Origin: Bacteroidaceae bacterium
GTDB taxonomy: Bacteria; Bacteroidota; Bacteroidia; Bacteroidales; Bacteroidaceae
Assembly (NCBI GenBank): GCA_017621515.1
Contig: JAGASY010000107.1
Span: 1-64,000 of the forward strand
Reading direction: 5' to 3'
DNA: 64,000 nucleotides
In this document: positions 1-9,156 of the stretch, piece by piece
How positions within the stretch are numbered: the stretch's first letter is position 1
Layout of the letters: the number at the start of each line of letters is the position of its first letter
Translations under genes and position numbers: made by a program
The notes under the pieces: model-generated
The model's input: the letters and a program-made list of their open reading frames with translations, nothing else
What the model was told of the DNA's origin: nothing
The model's database searches: none

Positions 1-140
1 CCCCTAACTTAGGGGAGGAGCCTATATACCGATGCTGACGTACTGAAAATGAGGCTTATAGCACTGACATCCAATACGGTAACTTGGTTCCTCCCCTAAG
101 TTAGGGGAGGTGGCGCGATAGCGACGGAGGAGTCTGTCGA
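1..140. repeat. Family S hairpin element, left arm cut by window edge
   Basis: Bases 1-22 form an arm that pairs with 86-107 (one mismatch); the loop 23-85 is 63 bases. The right side continues with a stretch ending in GACGGAGGAGTCTGTCGA. This matches the element at 44815-45021, which also has a 63-base loop; the two loops are recognisably similar when one is reverse-complemented (shared AGTGCTATAA, CTCATT and GGTATATA). The left arm would continue before the window. It is non-coding and its function is unknown. Confidence 0.75.
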
Positions 141-212
141 GAGCATCCGCTTAAACAAACATGAAGAGTCTGTCGAGAACATTTTATACAATCTGTCTTA
201 AACAAAAATCTA
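129..212. repeat. Two direct copies of the AGTCTGTCGA motif
   Basis: AGTCTGTCGA occurs at 131-140 and 167-176, each followed by a short spacer and a TTAAACAAA-like run. The same decamer recurs only in intergenic hairpin regions that I noticed (28203-28212, 29175-29184, 53398-53407). It sits in the leader region of the permease gene. No promoter is obvious here. Confidence 0.5.
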
Positions 213-219
213 CTAATCA

Positions 220-1473
220 ATGAAAAAGAATACCATTGCGCTCACACTTATCTTCTGCTTATTCTTCCTTTGGGCGATAAGTAGCAATCTGCTGCCTACG
301 ATGATTAGGCAACTGATGAAGACATGTGAGTTGAACACATTTGAGGCTTCGTTTACAGAAAGTGCCTACTGGCTTGCCTATTTCGTGTGTCCTATACCGA
401 TAGCCATGTTCATGAAACGCTACAGTTATCGGTCAGGCATTGTCGTCGGTCTGCTCCTTGCAGCCGCAGGCGGTCTGCTTTTTTTGCCTGCAGCCATGAT
501 AAAGAGCTACGGAGTCTATCTGTGCATATTTTTCATCATAGCTACAGGCATGTGTTTTTTAGAGACTGCTGCCAATCCATACGTGGCGGTCTTGGGTAAT
601 CCTGCCACGGCTACGCGACGTCTGAACCTTGCTCAGTCGTTCAATGGACTGGGAGCATTTGTTTCGGCGATGTTTCTCAGTAAACTGGTGCTCAGCGGAC
701 AGCACTACACACGCGACACCATACCCGGAGACTATCCGGGGGGATGGGAAGGATATATCAATGCCGAGACGGATGCCATGAAAATGCCATATCTTGTTCT
801 TGCGGGGATACTTATCGTGGTGGCAATCGTGCTGTTCATCCAGAAGTTGCCAAGAGTAGAAGACAATGAACCGGAAAATGGCAGTCGCAAGCTTATCGAC
901 TTCACCACGTTGCGCCATCCGCATCTGTTGTGGGGTGTGATAGCACAGTTCTTCTACAACGGCGGACAAACAGCCATCAACAGCTTGTTTTTGGTCTATT
1001 GCTGCACATACGTGGGTATTGACGAAGGGACTGCCACTACTTTCTTCGGACTCTATATGCTGGCATTCCTTGTCGGACGCTGGATAGGCACGATGCTTAT
1101 GGCGCGCTTCTCGCCCGACCGGATGCTTCTGACTTATGCCATAGCCAATGTGGTGCTCTGTGCTGTGGTGTCTTTCTTTGGAGGTATGGTGGGCATGTAT
1201 GCCATGTTGGCAATATCTTTCTTTATGTCCATCATGTACCCTACTCAATTCTCTATGGCGATTACTGGACTCGGTTCACAAACGAAGTCCGGTTCTGCTT
1301 TCTTGGTCATGGCTATCGTGGGCAATGCCTGTGTTCCGCAGCTTGCAGCGTTCATCATGCACAAGAATGAGGCCGTTTATCAAATAGCATACATCATTCC
1401 TATGATATGCTTTGTGGTCTGTGCATACTACGCGTATAGGTATCGTCATCTTTTAGCAAAAAACTCTCAATAA
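220..1473 (+). CDS. fucP: L-fucose:H+ symporter family permease (MFS)
   Basis: A 417-residue polytopic inner-membrane protein of the FucP branch of the major facilitator superfamily, which imports sugars such as L-fucose with protons. About twelve hydrophobic segments are visible, and the ETAANPY motif typical of FucP-like permeases lies at residues 115-121. The length fits the family (about 410-440). The start is the first Met, directly preceding a Lys-Lys and the first membrane helix. It is followed after 37 bp by a Zn-dehydrogenase and then a mutarotase-like gene, so it is probably part of a deoxysugar catabolic operon whose earlier genes may lie outside the window. The substrate is inferred: fucose is favoured by family and neighbours, but other sugars are possible. 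Confidence 0.85.
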   Translation: MKKNTIALTLIFCLFFLWAISSNLLPTMIRQLMKTCELNTFEASFTESAYWLAYFVCPIPIAMFMKRYSYRSGIVVGLLLAAAGGLLFLPAAMIKSYGVYLCIFFIIATGMCFLETAANPYVAVLGNPATATRRLNLAQSFNGLGAFVSAMFLSKLVLSGQHYTRDTIPGDYPGGWEGYINAETDAMKMPYLVLAGILIVVAIVLFIQKLPRVEDNEPENGSRKLIDFTTLRHPHLLWGVIAQFFYNGGQTAINSLFLVYCCTYVGIDEGTATTFFGLYMLAFLVGRWIGTMLMARFSPDRMLLTYAIANVVLCAVVSFFGGMVGMYAMLAISFFMSIMYPTQFSMAITGLGSQTKSGSAFLVMAIVGNACVPQLAAFIMHKNEAVYQIAYIIPMICFVVCAYYAYRYRHLLAKNSQ

Positions 1474-1510
1474 GGAACTATTATATTATTAACAGAAAAG
1501 TATTACAATT

Positions 1511-2536
1511 ATGAAAGCTATTCAGCTTACACATTCACAAACTCTTAGCGTCATCGACATCCCCGCCCCTTCTGTTCCTGCATCGGGCGAGGTGCTGCTT
1601 AAGCTCTGCTATGTAGGCTTCTGCGGCTCGGACATCAATACTTTCATGGGAAGAAACACTATGGCTCTCAATCCTGTCATTCCGGGACACGAGGTGGGAG
1701 CTGTGATAGAGGCTGTGGGGCACGATGTGCCGGACACTTTGCGTCCGGGCATGGTGGTGACATGCAATCCATACACCAACTGCGGCAAATGTACATCGTG
1801 CCGAAACGGAAGGGCAAATGCCTGTCAGCATAATGAGACGCTTGGTGTTCAGCGCAACGGAGTCATGAGCGAGTATGTGGTTTTGCCGTGGGAAAAGGTG
1901 ATTCCGGCAGACAGATTGACTGCAAAGGAGTGTGCTCTTGTAGAACCCATGAGTGTAGGATTTCATGCCGTTGACCGCGTTCAGGTTACAGATATAGACA
2001 CTGTAATGGTGATAGGTTGTGGCATGGTTGGCATGGGAGCGATTGTCAGGGCTGCACAGCGAGGTGCTACGGTTATTGCAGCAGACATTGATGATGAGAA
2101 GCTCGCTCTTGCCGTGCAGATGGGAGCCTCATACGCGGTAAACACGCTTACGGCTGATGTGCATCAGCGTCTTGGGGAGATAACATGCGGGTTTGCTCCG
2201 GATGTCATTATCGAAGCTGTAGGCAGTGTTCCTACGTATCAGATGGCAATCAACGAAGTGGCTTTTACAGGACGTGTGGCATGTATCGGATATGCCAAGT
2301 CGGAAGTTTCGCTCCCGACAAAGCTCTTTGTGCAGAAAGAACTGGACATTCGCGGCTCGCGTAATGCTACTCCTGCCGATTTCCGTGCTGTAATCCGCTA
2401 TATGGAACGGGGAACCTGTCCCACAGACAAACTCATCACCAAAGTCATTAAACCCGAGGAGGCACTCGACACAATGAACTGGTGGAGTCGGAATCCCGGC
2501 AAGGTGTTCCGCATATTGGTGGATTTTGGCAATTGA
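1511..2536 (+). CDS. Zinc-dependent alcohol/polyol dehydrogenase (MDR superfamily)
   Basis: A 341-residue medium-chain dehydrogenase that oxidises a sugar or sugar acid with NAD(P). Visible residues: catalytic zinc ligands Cys38 (GFCGSD), His60-Glu61 (GHE) and Glu145; structural zinc cysteines 91, 94, 97 and 105; a Rossmann glycine motif at 167-176. It is most like L-threonine, sorbitol or galactonate dehydrogenases. In an operon with a FucP permease and a rhamnose-mutarotase-family protein it may act in a non-phosphorylating L-fucose route, for example on fuconate or a keto-deoxy acid. The exact substrate cannot be read from the sequence. Cytoplasmic. Confidence 0.85.
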   Translation: MKAIQLTHSQTLSVIDIPAPSVPASGEVLLKLCYVGFCGSDINTFMGRNTMALNPVIPGHEVGAVIEAVGHDVPDTLRPGMVVTCNPYTNCGKCTSCRNGRANACQHNETLGVQRNGVMSEYVVLPWEKVIPADRLTAKECALVEPMSVGFHAVDRVQVTDIDTVMVIGCGMVGMGAIVRAAQRGATVIAADIDDEKLALAVQMGASYAVNTLTADVHQRLGEITCGFAPDVIIEAVGSVPTYQMAINEVAFTGRVACIGYAKSEVSLPTKLFVQKELDIRGSRNATPADFRAVIRYMERGTCPTDKLITKVIKPEEALDTMNWWSRNPGKVFRILVDFGN

Positions 2537-2610
2537 TTTTCAACGATTAGATTTTAATAATTGGTTCTCAACAATTAAACTTCAATATTTAGACTTCAAT
2601 AAGTAGTCTT

Positions 2611-2985
2611 ATGAATGGATATATACAGGAAGACAGAGGCAATACGCGCCGCTTTGTTCAGACGCTCGAACTGAAAGATGACCCTCAAATGATAGCGGAA
2701 TATCGCCGGTGGCACTCGCGAGAGTATCATTGGCGCGAAATTCGCGAAGAAATAAGGTCTGTCGGCATACTGGAGATGGAGATATACATTTTTAATACCA
2801 CCTTGGTAATGATAGTAGATACACCGCTTGATTTCGACTGGGAAAAAGCAATGGCACGTCTTTCCTCCATGCCGCGACAAGCAGAATGGGAAGCTTTGGT
2901 TGCCAGGCTTCAAGGGTGTTGTCCCGAGGCACGTAGCGATGAGAAATGGCAGATGATGGAACGCATGTTCATGCTCTACGATTAA
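2611..2985 (+). CDS. L-rhamnose mutarotase family protein (probable fucose/rhamnose mutarotase)
   Basis: A 124-residue small alpha/beta protein of the L-rhamnose mutarotase family (RhaM, former DUF718), which interconverts alpha and beta anomers of deoxysugars. The family pattern is seen in the N-terminal half: a short strand ending in LELKDDP, the helix with Tyr-x-x-x-His (EYRRWH, 31-36), then the buried strand MEIYIF. It is about 20 residues longer than E. coli RhaM. It lies 74 bp after the dehydrogenase and a strong terminator follows, so it is the last gene of the permease-dehydrogenase-mutarotase operon. The true sugar is inferred from the FucP neighbour. Confidence 0.8.
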   Translation: MNGYIQEDRGNTRRFVQTLELKDDPQMIAEYRRWHSREYHWREIREEIRSVGILEMEIYIFNTTLVMIVDTPLDFDWEKAMARLSSMPRQAEWEALVARLQGCCPEARSDEKWQMMERMFMLYD

Positions 2986-3054
2986 GCTGTTAAAGAAAGG
3001 GCTTATTGTCCGATTTCATGAATATCTCTATTTCTGAGCATATTCACCTACATA

Positions 3055-3104
3055 AAAAAGGCTGCTTGAATAAGTCGGTTTCCGACTTTTCAAGCAGCTT
3101 TTTT
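3055..3104. terminator. Bidirectional intrinsic terminator
   Basis: A stem of about 17 bp with one bulge (3061-3078 with 3082-3098), a 3-base loop, an A-run on the left and a T-run on the right. It separates the mutarotase gene (+) from the convergent GH127 gene (-) and fits both directions. Confidence 0.9.
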
Positions 3105-3220
3105 ATGATGATATTTTTTAGGTTTCAATGTGTAGTTTGTAGAATGAAAGGAATTGTACTTCTCCCCTCTCCTACCCTTCTTTGTATTTGGTAATCAACG
3201 GATTGAAACCTATGTGATCT

Positions 3221-5644
3221 TTATTTCAAGCTCCATTCGAATACTCCGCATGAGTGTTCTTTTGGCAGAACAACTTCAAGCTTCATGGCTGTAGTCTTTA
3301 CCGGGTCGAAATCTACGGTGCAAGCTACACCTTTTTCGCATGGATAACGGCTTGGGTTCTTTACTTCTTCCCACTCTCCCTTGTCGTTCTTGTAATAGAG
3401 CTTCCATGAAGCCGGAACGCGGCATCCGCCCCAAGGGCTGTCATCGAACCAATATACAGTAGAACTCTGTACGGTAGTGGCTGTCTTGAATGTGTATGAG
3501 AGCCATTCTGTTGTGTTCTTCTCAGGCCACCAGTGAGTGTAAGGGACGGAACGGTCGTCCTTGTCGGCAGGAATCAGACGGTCGTTGATAGCAGACAGCG
3601 CAGGAGCATGCTTCTTGGAACACTCCACTTTGCTTTCGGAAGCAACAGATGGCGGAAGAGCCGGGTTTGTAGCATTGAGGTCGATAGGAAGCCATACTGC
3701 CATATTGCCGTTGCCACGGTGTGCCCATGCGTAATAAGGTATGAGAACGAGATGCTCGTCTTTTGTCTGTAAACGTCCGTTAGTATCAAAGTTAAGAGTC
3801 TGTGCATCAGTGGTAAGTGTCATGACACTTGTGCCCTCAACTGTTTTGTTTCCTTGTGTGAACTTAGGTTCTTGGTTGAGCAATACGTTAAGGACATCGC
3901 ATGTGTTGTCAGGCCATTCTGCACAATATACGAGAGGGCCTCTTTCAATGGCAACCCTACCCTTGTCTGCTGCCACTTTTCCATTTGCTTTTACAGTACG
4001 TGGTTCCATGTCGAAATGAACGGCAATCTTATCGCCTTTTTTCCATTTGCGATCAATTACGAAATAGCCGTCTTTAAGTTCGGAAGTGACGTCTTGATTA
4101 TTTACTTTCACTGTATATCCGAGACGCTTTCCGTCGGTATAAGTATAGAGGTCACTTGGAACTACTTCGCCTCTTACCCATCCCGGAATACGGATGTTAA
4201 GAGCGAATTTGCCGGATGCCTTCTGCATGGTCATAGTGATATCACCATCCCATGGATAATTTGTATTCTGCTGAATCTCAACAGATTTTCCTCCAACCTT
4301 AACTTTAGCGGTATTTCCCATGAAGAGGTTTACATACAGATTGTTGTCTTTGACTGCATATACATACTGAGGAACGGAAGGAATGAAGCGCGCAGCGTTG
4401 CTCGGACAGCAGGCGCAACCGAACCACGGCTGACGCTGGTGCTGACCCATAGACTGGAGTGGGTTAGGGTAGAAGAACTTTCCTCCGTCAATACTGATAC
4501 CGGAGATTACACCGTTGTAGAGAGTGCGTTCAAGGGCATCATAGTATTTTGACTCTCCATGTAGGAGGAACAGGCGGTAGTTCAAATAGACTTGTGCAAT
4601 GGCAGCACAAGTTTCGCAGTAGGCAGACATGTTTGGCAGCTCGTAGTTGGCGCCAAAAGCCTCTCCGCTTGCCGTAGCACCGACACCGCCGGTGATGTAA
4701 TACTTCTTTGTGATAATGTTGTCCCAGATGTCGTCTATTGCATCTATATATCCCTTGTCGCCGGTGAGGGCAGCCACATCAGCCATTCCGGCATACATAT
4801 ATCCGGCTCTTACTGCATGACCGACAGCCTCTTTCTGTTGCAGGACAGGGAGATGGCTCTGGCTGTATTCTGTTTTGATTGTAGTATATCCGCGCTTGTC
4901 AAGGAAGAATTTTGCCTGATCGAGATATTTCTTGTCGCCGGTTGCCAGATAGAGTTTGGCAAGTCCCATTTCAGCTATCTGATGTCCCGGCACTACACAT
5001 GCCTGTCCGGGTTTGTCACCGACTTCGCGGCATACACAGTCTGCATAGGCTTTGGCTATATTGAGCAGACTTGTCTTGCCTGTAGCTTGATAGTGGGCAA
5101 CAGCAGCTTCGCATAAATGTCCGAGATTATAGAACTCGTGTGATAAGTCTTCAACTTTAGACCAGCGTGTAGGACCAGCCCAGTGGTGAGGGTCGTCCGG
5201 ATTTTGTGTACGTGCCGTATATAGATAGCCGTCAGGCTCCTGACCGCTCTTGATGACGGCAATCACGCTATCAACGTATGCTTCGAGTTTCTTGTCGGGA
5301 TAGGTTTGCAGCAAGTAGCTTGCACCTTCGATAGTTTTATAAGGGTCAGTATCGTCAAACGAATAGCCGACACCGTTTACCTTGAACACTTTGCTCGGGT
5401 CTTTTATATGCTCCGCCGCATTGGAGAAGTTGGTGTAGCGTCCTGTCTCTTCGCATTTGCTGAAAGCGAGAGGAATAGTTACCTCGCGGCTTGCTTTGAG
5501 ACGCTGTCCCCAGAATGTTTCCGGTTGTACCTTTACGCTTGTGAACGGAACTTGTGTGATAGGGTAGCCTGAATTGTCCTTCTGGGCAATAGCGGCTGTT
5601 GCCGTAATGGTGGCAAGTAGGGATAGTGTTATCAGTTTTTTCAT
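3221..5644 (-). CDS. Secreted GH127 beta-L-arabinofuranosidase
   Basis: An 807-residue protein of glycoside hydrolase family 127 (former DUF1680), which releases beta-linked L-arabinofuranose. A signal peptide ends near Ala20-Gln21. The (alpha/alpha)6 catalytic domain covers roughly 35-420, followed by beta domains. The zinc-site residues known from Bifidobacterium HypBA1 are all visible: Glu335, Glu344, Cys346, Cys412 and Cys413, with the last two in a CACCPSN motif holding the nucleophilic cysteine. The last 130 or so residues look like a discoidin-type carbohydrate-binding fold. It is a single-gene unit with its own -7 box at 5690-5697. Because of the signal peptide it acts in the periplasm or outside. 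Confidence 0.92.
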   Translation of the reverse strand: MKKLITLSLLATITATAAIAQKDNSGYPITQVPFTSVKVQPETFWGQRLKASREVTIPLAFSKCEETGRYTNFSNAAEHIKDPSKVFKVNGVGYSFDDTDPYKTIEGASYLLQTYPDKKLEAYVDSVIAVIKSGQEPDGYLYTARTQNPDDPHHWAGPTRWSKVEDLSHEFYNLGHLCEAAVAHYQATGKTSLLNIAKAYADCVCREVGDKPGQACVVPGHQIAEMGLAKLYLATGDKKYLDQAKFFLDKRGYTTIKTEYSQSHLPVLQQKEAVGHAVRAGYMYAGMADVAALTGDKGYIDAIDDIWDNIITKKYYITGGVGATASGEAFGANYELPNMSAYCETCAAIAQVYLNYRLFLLHGESKYYDALERTLYNGVISGISIDGGKFFYPNPLQSMGQHQRQPWFGCACCPSNAARFIPSVPQYVYAVKDNNLYVNLFMGNTAKVKVGGKSVEIQQNTNYPWDGDITMTMQKASGKFALNIRIPGWVRGEVVPSDLYTYTDGKRLGYTVKVNNQDVTSELKDGYFVIDRKWKKGDKIAVHFDMEPRTVKANGKVAADKGRVAIERGPLVYCAEWPDNTCDVLNVLLNQEPKFTQGNKTVEGTSVMTLTTDAQTLNFDTNGRLQTKDEHLVLIPYYAWAHRGNGNMAVWLPIDLNATNPALPPSVASESKVECSKKHAPALSAINDRLIPADKDDRSVPYTHWWPEKNTTEWLSYTFKTATTVQSSTVYWFDDSPWGGCRVPASWKLYYKNDKGEWEEVKNPSRYPCEKGVACTVDFDPVKTTAMKLEVVLPKEHSCGVFEWSLK

Positions 5645-5689
5645 CTTGTTAAAAAAACAGGTTAATTGGGGTTAAATGTATTATCGCTC

Positions 5690-5697
5690 CAAAGTTA
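5690..5697 (-). promoter_or_regulatory. -7 box TAACTTTG for the GH127 gene
   Basis: On the minus strand TAACTTTG matches the Bacteroidetes -7 consensus TAnnTTTG and lies 45 bp before the start codon. Confidence 0.65.
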
Positions 5698-5845
5698 ATC
5701 AAATTTGCGGAGAATGGAGCACTTTTCATTTAATAGTTATAAAAAAGTTAAATGTATGGCAGACTTTTTTGATTCTTTATTTATTATGGAGGAAAAAGGA
5801 CAGATTATGATAAAAAAGAATCATCTGCCATTGAACAAAGTCGGC

Positions 5846-5853
5846 TATATTTG
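5846..5853 (+). promoter_or_regulatory. -7 box TATATTTG for the winged-helix gene
   Basis: TATATTTGC fits the Bacteroidetes -7 consensus and is 67 bp before the ATG at 5921. No clear -33 element is visible. Confidence 0.65.
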
Positions 5854-5920
5854 CATTAAACAGTAATGAAATATGTTTTACAATATTAGATACTGATAAT
5901 TTATAAAAAATTTGTGAACG

Positions 5921-6139
5921 ATGATGCTTGATATGGAAATAGTCAGAAAGAACAGTCGCAAAGTATATGATGCGATGGTGTATATGTACAGGTATTCTTT
6001 CGAAGAATTAGAGAAACTGACTTGTTTGGGCTGTACAGAACTGTGTCTTGCATTGAGCTTGCTCATGCGTGAAGGCAGAATAGAGCAGGGGAGGGATGCC
6101 GATGGTATCCGGTATAGCCCTGTGAGAGTGAGCAAATGA
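5921..6139 (+). CDS. Small winged helix-turn-helix protein (DUF2582 family)
   Basis: A 72-residue protein resembling the DUF2582 winged-helix family, common as a stand-alone small protein in Bacteroidales. Predicted order: helix (EIVRKNSRKVYDAMVY), helix (SFEELEKLT), recognition-like helix (GCTELCLALSLLMREGRIEQ), then a short beta wing. This fits a nucleic-acid-binding fold. Three Met codons (1, 2 and 5) could each be the start; the first is used. It has its own promoter, and a long inverted repeat follows it. Targets are unknown. Confidence 0.7.
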   Translation: MMLDMEIVRKNSRKVYDAMVYMYRYSFEELEKLTCLGCTELCLALSLLMREGRIEQGRDADGIRYSPVRVSK

Positions 6140-6149
6140 AAAATACACG

Positions 6150-6269
6150 GAAAAACGGACGAACCGGTGGGTAAACCGGACTTGTATGTTTGTATTTTAT
6201 GATAAGGAATGTACTGAGATTCTTCTTGTTACATGTCCTGCCGGTTTACTGCCGGTTCGTCCGTTTTTC
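6150..6269. terminator. Long inverted repeat between convergent genes
   Basis: Arms 6150-6179 and 6241-6269 pair over 18 bp without mismatch, then over a further 9 bp after a bulge. The loop is about 60 bases. Placed between the winged-helix gene (+) and polA (-); the arm bordering polA carries a T-run. It probably serves both as a terminator, though the loop is unusually large. Confidence 0.6.
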
Positions 6270-6277
6270 TGAAAATC

Positions 6278-9070
6278 TTAATGAGCTTCAAGCCAGTTGC
6301 GTCCCCATCCGCAGTCGGCAAGGAGAGGGACAGACATGCTGAATGCCGATTCCATGTCTTCAACGACAATGCGTTGCAACACTTCTTTTTCTTCAGGAAC
6401 GACGCTGAAGTTTAATTCGTCGTGTACTTGAAGAATCATTTTTGAACGAAGATTGTGTTCGCGTATATGGCGGTCTATGTTGACCATGGCAATCTTTATG
6501 ATGTCGGCGGCAGTACCTTGTATCGGAGCGTTGATGGCATTGCGCTCTGCATATCCGCGCACAGTGGCATTACGGCTGTTGATGTCGGGGAGGTAACAGC
6601 GGCGACCGAAAAGAGTTTCCGTGTAACCGTGCTCACGTGCCATGTTTATGGATTTATCCATGTATTCTTTCACTTTCGGATAAGTCGCAAAATATTCGTC
6701 TATCAGTTCTTTTGCTTCACCTCTGGATACCTGCATCCGCTCTGCAAGACCGAATGTGGTAATGCCGTAGATAATGCCGAAGTTGGCAGTCTTGGCTTTG
6801 CGCCGCTGGTCTGAAGTAATCTCAGAGATGGGCTGTTTATATATCTTGGCAGCAGTGGCAGCGTGTATGTCGTGACCTTCGCGGAAGGCTTCAACCATAT
6901 TCTCATCACCGCTCAGATGTGCCATGATGCGCAGTTCTATCTGTGAATAGTCGGCAGAGAAAAATTCACACCCTTCATCCGGAATAAATGCTTTGCGCAC
7001 TTCCTTTCCGTTCTCGTCCCGGATAGGAATATTTTGCAGATTCGGGTTGGACGAAGACAGACGTCCTGTGGTGGTAACAGCTTGATTATATGATGTATGT
7101 ATATGCCCTGTGTGTGGATTGATAAGTAGCGGGAGAGCATCTATATAGGTTGACAGAAGTTTCTTGTAGCCGCGATAGTCGAGAATCTTCTCTACCACCG
7201 GGTGCTTGGTGCGCAGGCTTTGCAATACTTCTTCCGATGTGACATACTGTCCGGTCTTGGTTTTCTTGGCTTTGTCTGTTATCTTCAGACGGTCGAACAA
7301 CACTTCGCCCACTTGTTTAGGAGAGGAGATGTTGAAATCGCAACCGGCAAGCTCGTATATCTCCTGTTCTATTTGCTGCATACGTTGTGTGAAGTGTTGC
7401 GAAGTTTCGGTCAGTGAATTGGTGTCGAGGCACACTCCATTGCGCTCCATGCGGGCAAGCACAGGTACAAGCGGCATTTCTATGTCGGCAAACAGGTTGT
7501 ACAGATTTTCTTCGTGAAGTTCTTTTTCAAGTTTCGATTTTAGCCGGAGCGTGATGTCCGCGTCCTCTGCCGCATATTCATAGACCGCAGTAGGGGGCAG
7601 ATCGCGCATGGACAATTGTTTCTTTCCTTTGCTCCCAATCAGTTCGTCAATGTGAATGGTTTTGTAGTTCAGATATATTTCTGCAAGGTAATCCATGTTA
7701 TGACGGAGTTCCGGATGCAATATATAATGGGCAATCATGGTATCGAACATCGGACCGGCAAGGTGGATGTCGTAATTGGCAAGCACCATGAGGTCGTATT
7801 TGATATTTTGTCCTATTTTAAGAATTTTTGGCGATTCGTATATTCCTTTGAAATTTTTCAGAATTTTTAAAGCTTCTGTTCTTTCTGAAGGAATAGGGAC
7901 GTAAAAAGCCTCGTTTTCGCACAAAGCAAAGCTCAAACCGACCAATTCAGCCTGCATTGCATCGGTGGAAGTGGTCTCTGTGTCCAGACTCAGAAAATCT
8001 GTTGTCAAGATTTTTTCGATCAATTTGTTTATTTCTTCTTCTGTATCAACGAGATAATATTTATGCTCTGTCGATTTAATGTCGCTTAAAACCAAACTTT
8101 TTACTTCTTCTGAACCCTCACTCGGTTTTTCTGCAAAGAAATCTCCGCTAAAAAGTGAAGCCTCGGAACTTTTGTTGCCCTGCTTTTCTGTTTTTGATTT
8201 TTCTCCTTTTGTCCGTTGGAGCAATGTGCGGAACTCAAGCTCTTCAAACAGTATTCTTCTCTGCTCCTCATCGGCTTCAGTATATTTTAGTTTCTCCAAG
8301 TCAAGTTCAATAGGGACATCGGTTCGGATGGTGGCAAGGAACTTGGACTGTATCATGCTTTCACGTCCATTCTCCACTTTGGTTTTCATCGCACCCTTCA
8401 GTTCAGATGTATGTTCGATAAGATTTTCTATCGAACCATATTCTCCGATAAGTTTGGCAGCTGTTTTCTCACCGATGCCGGGGCAGCCGGGAAAGTTGTC
8501 GGCTGAGTCGCCCACGAGTCCGAGGAAGTCTATAATTTGCGAAGGGTGGGAGAGGGCATACTTCTCACACACCTCCTTTATTCCCATCACGTCGCATTCG
8601 CTGCTTGCGTGTCGGGGTTTGTACATGAACACATGTTCGCCGACCAGCTGACCATAGTCCTTGTCGGGAGTCATCATGTAAGTCTCCAGCCCCTCAATCT
8701 GTCCTGCTTTTGTGGCAAGTGTGCCAATCACATCGTCAGCCTCGAAGTTCTCGACTTCTAAAATAGGGATGCGATAGGCTTCCAGAATCTTCTTTATGTA
8801 AGGAACAGCCGTGCGTATAGCCTCGGGAGTCTCTTCCCTTTGCGCCTTGTATTGCGGAAATGCCTGATGGCGGAATGTAGGTCCTGAAGGATCAAACGCA
8901 ACCCCTATATATTGGGGCTTCTCTTTGTTGAGCACCTCTTCGAGCGTGTTTACAAACCCGAGGATGGCAGAGGTGTTCAATCCCTTGGAGTTTATACGGG
9001 GAGACTTGATGAGTGCGTAGTATGCACGGTAAATGAGCGCGTAAGCGTCAAGCAGGAATAACTTGTCCAT
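6278..9070 (-). CDS. polA: DNA polymerase I
   Basis: A 930-residue family A DNA polymerase that removes RNA primers and fills gaps in repair. Order: 5' nuclease domain (about 1-290, with EADDVIGTLA and the HhH GCPGIGEKTAAKL); a variable linker; 3'-5' exonuclease domain with the intact DTET motif (proofreading likely active); then the polymerase domain with motif A (DYSQIELR), motif B (RRKAKTANFGIIYG) and motif C (QVHDEL). All key motifs are present, so it should be fully functional. It is divergent from the polyprenyl synthase gene, with 86 bp between them. Confidence 0.97.
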   Translation of the reverse strand: MDKLFLLDAYALIYRAYYALIKSPRINSKGLNTSAILGFVNTLEEVLNKEKPQYIGVAFDPSGPTFRHQAFPQYKAQREETPEAIRTAVPYIKKILEAYRIPILEVENFEADDVIGTLATKAGQIEGLETYMMTPDKDYGQLVGEHVFMYKPRHASSECDVMGIKEVCEKYALSHPSQIIDFLGLVGDSADNFPGCPGIGEKTAAKLIGEYGSIENLIEHTSELKGAMKTKVENGRESMIQSKFLATIRTDVPIELDLEKLKYTEADEEQRRILFEELEFRTLLQRTKGEKSKTEKQGNKSSEASLFSGDFFAEKPSEGSEEVKSLVLSDIKSTEHKYYLVDTEEEINKLIEKILTTDFLSLDTETTSTDAMQAELVGLSFALCENEAFYVPIPSERTEALKILKNFKGIYESPKILKIGQNIKYDLMVLANYDIHLAGPMFDTMIAHYILHPELRHNMDYLAEIYLNYKTIHIDELIGSKGKKQLSMRDLPPTAVYEYAAEDADITLRLKSKLEKELHEENLYNLFADIEMPLVPVLARMERNGVCLDTNSLTETSQHFTQRMQQIEQEIYELAGCDFNISSPKQVGEVLFDRLKITDKAKKTKTGQYVTSEEVLQSLRTKHPVVEKILDYRGYKKLLSTYIDALPLLINPHTGHIHTSYNQAVTTTGRLSSSNPNLQNIPIRDENGKEVRKAFIPDEGCEFFSADYSQIELRIMAHLSGDENMVEAFREGHDIHAATAAKIYKQPISEITSDQRRKAKTANFGIIYGITTFGLAERMQVSRGEAKELIDEYFATYPKVKEYMDKSINMAREHGYTETLFGRRCYLPDINSRNATVRGYAERNAINAPIQGTAADIIKIAMVNIDRHIREHNLRSKMILQVHDELNFSVVPEEKEVLQRIVVEDMESAFSMSVPLLADCGWGRNWLEAH

Positions 9071-9130
9071 AAAATTCTTCTATTTTGCATGTAAAGTTAA
9101 TAAAAAATACTGTTTTCAGTGTTTTATTAG

Positions 9131-9138
9131 TAATTTTG
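9131..9138 (+). promoter_or_regulatory. -7 box TAATTTTG for the polyprenyl synthase gene
   Basis: TAATTTTG matches the Bacteroidetes -7 consensus and lies 18 bp before the ATG at 9157, which implies a very short leader. Confidence 0.65.
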
Positions 9139-9156
9139 TACCGAAATAACTGATAT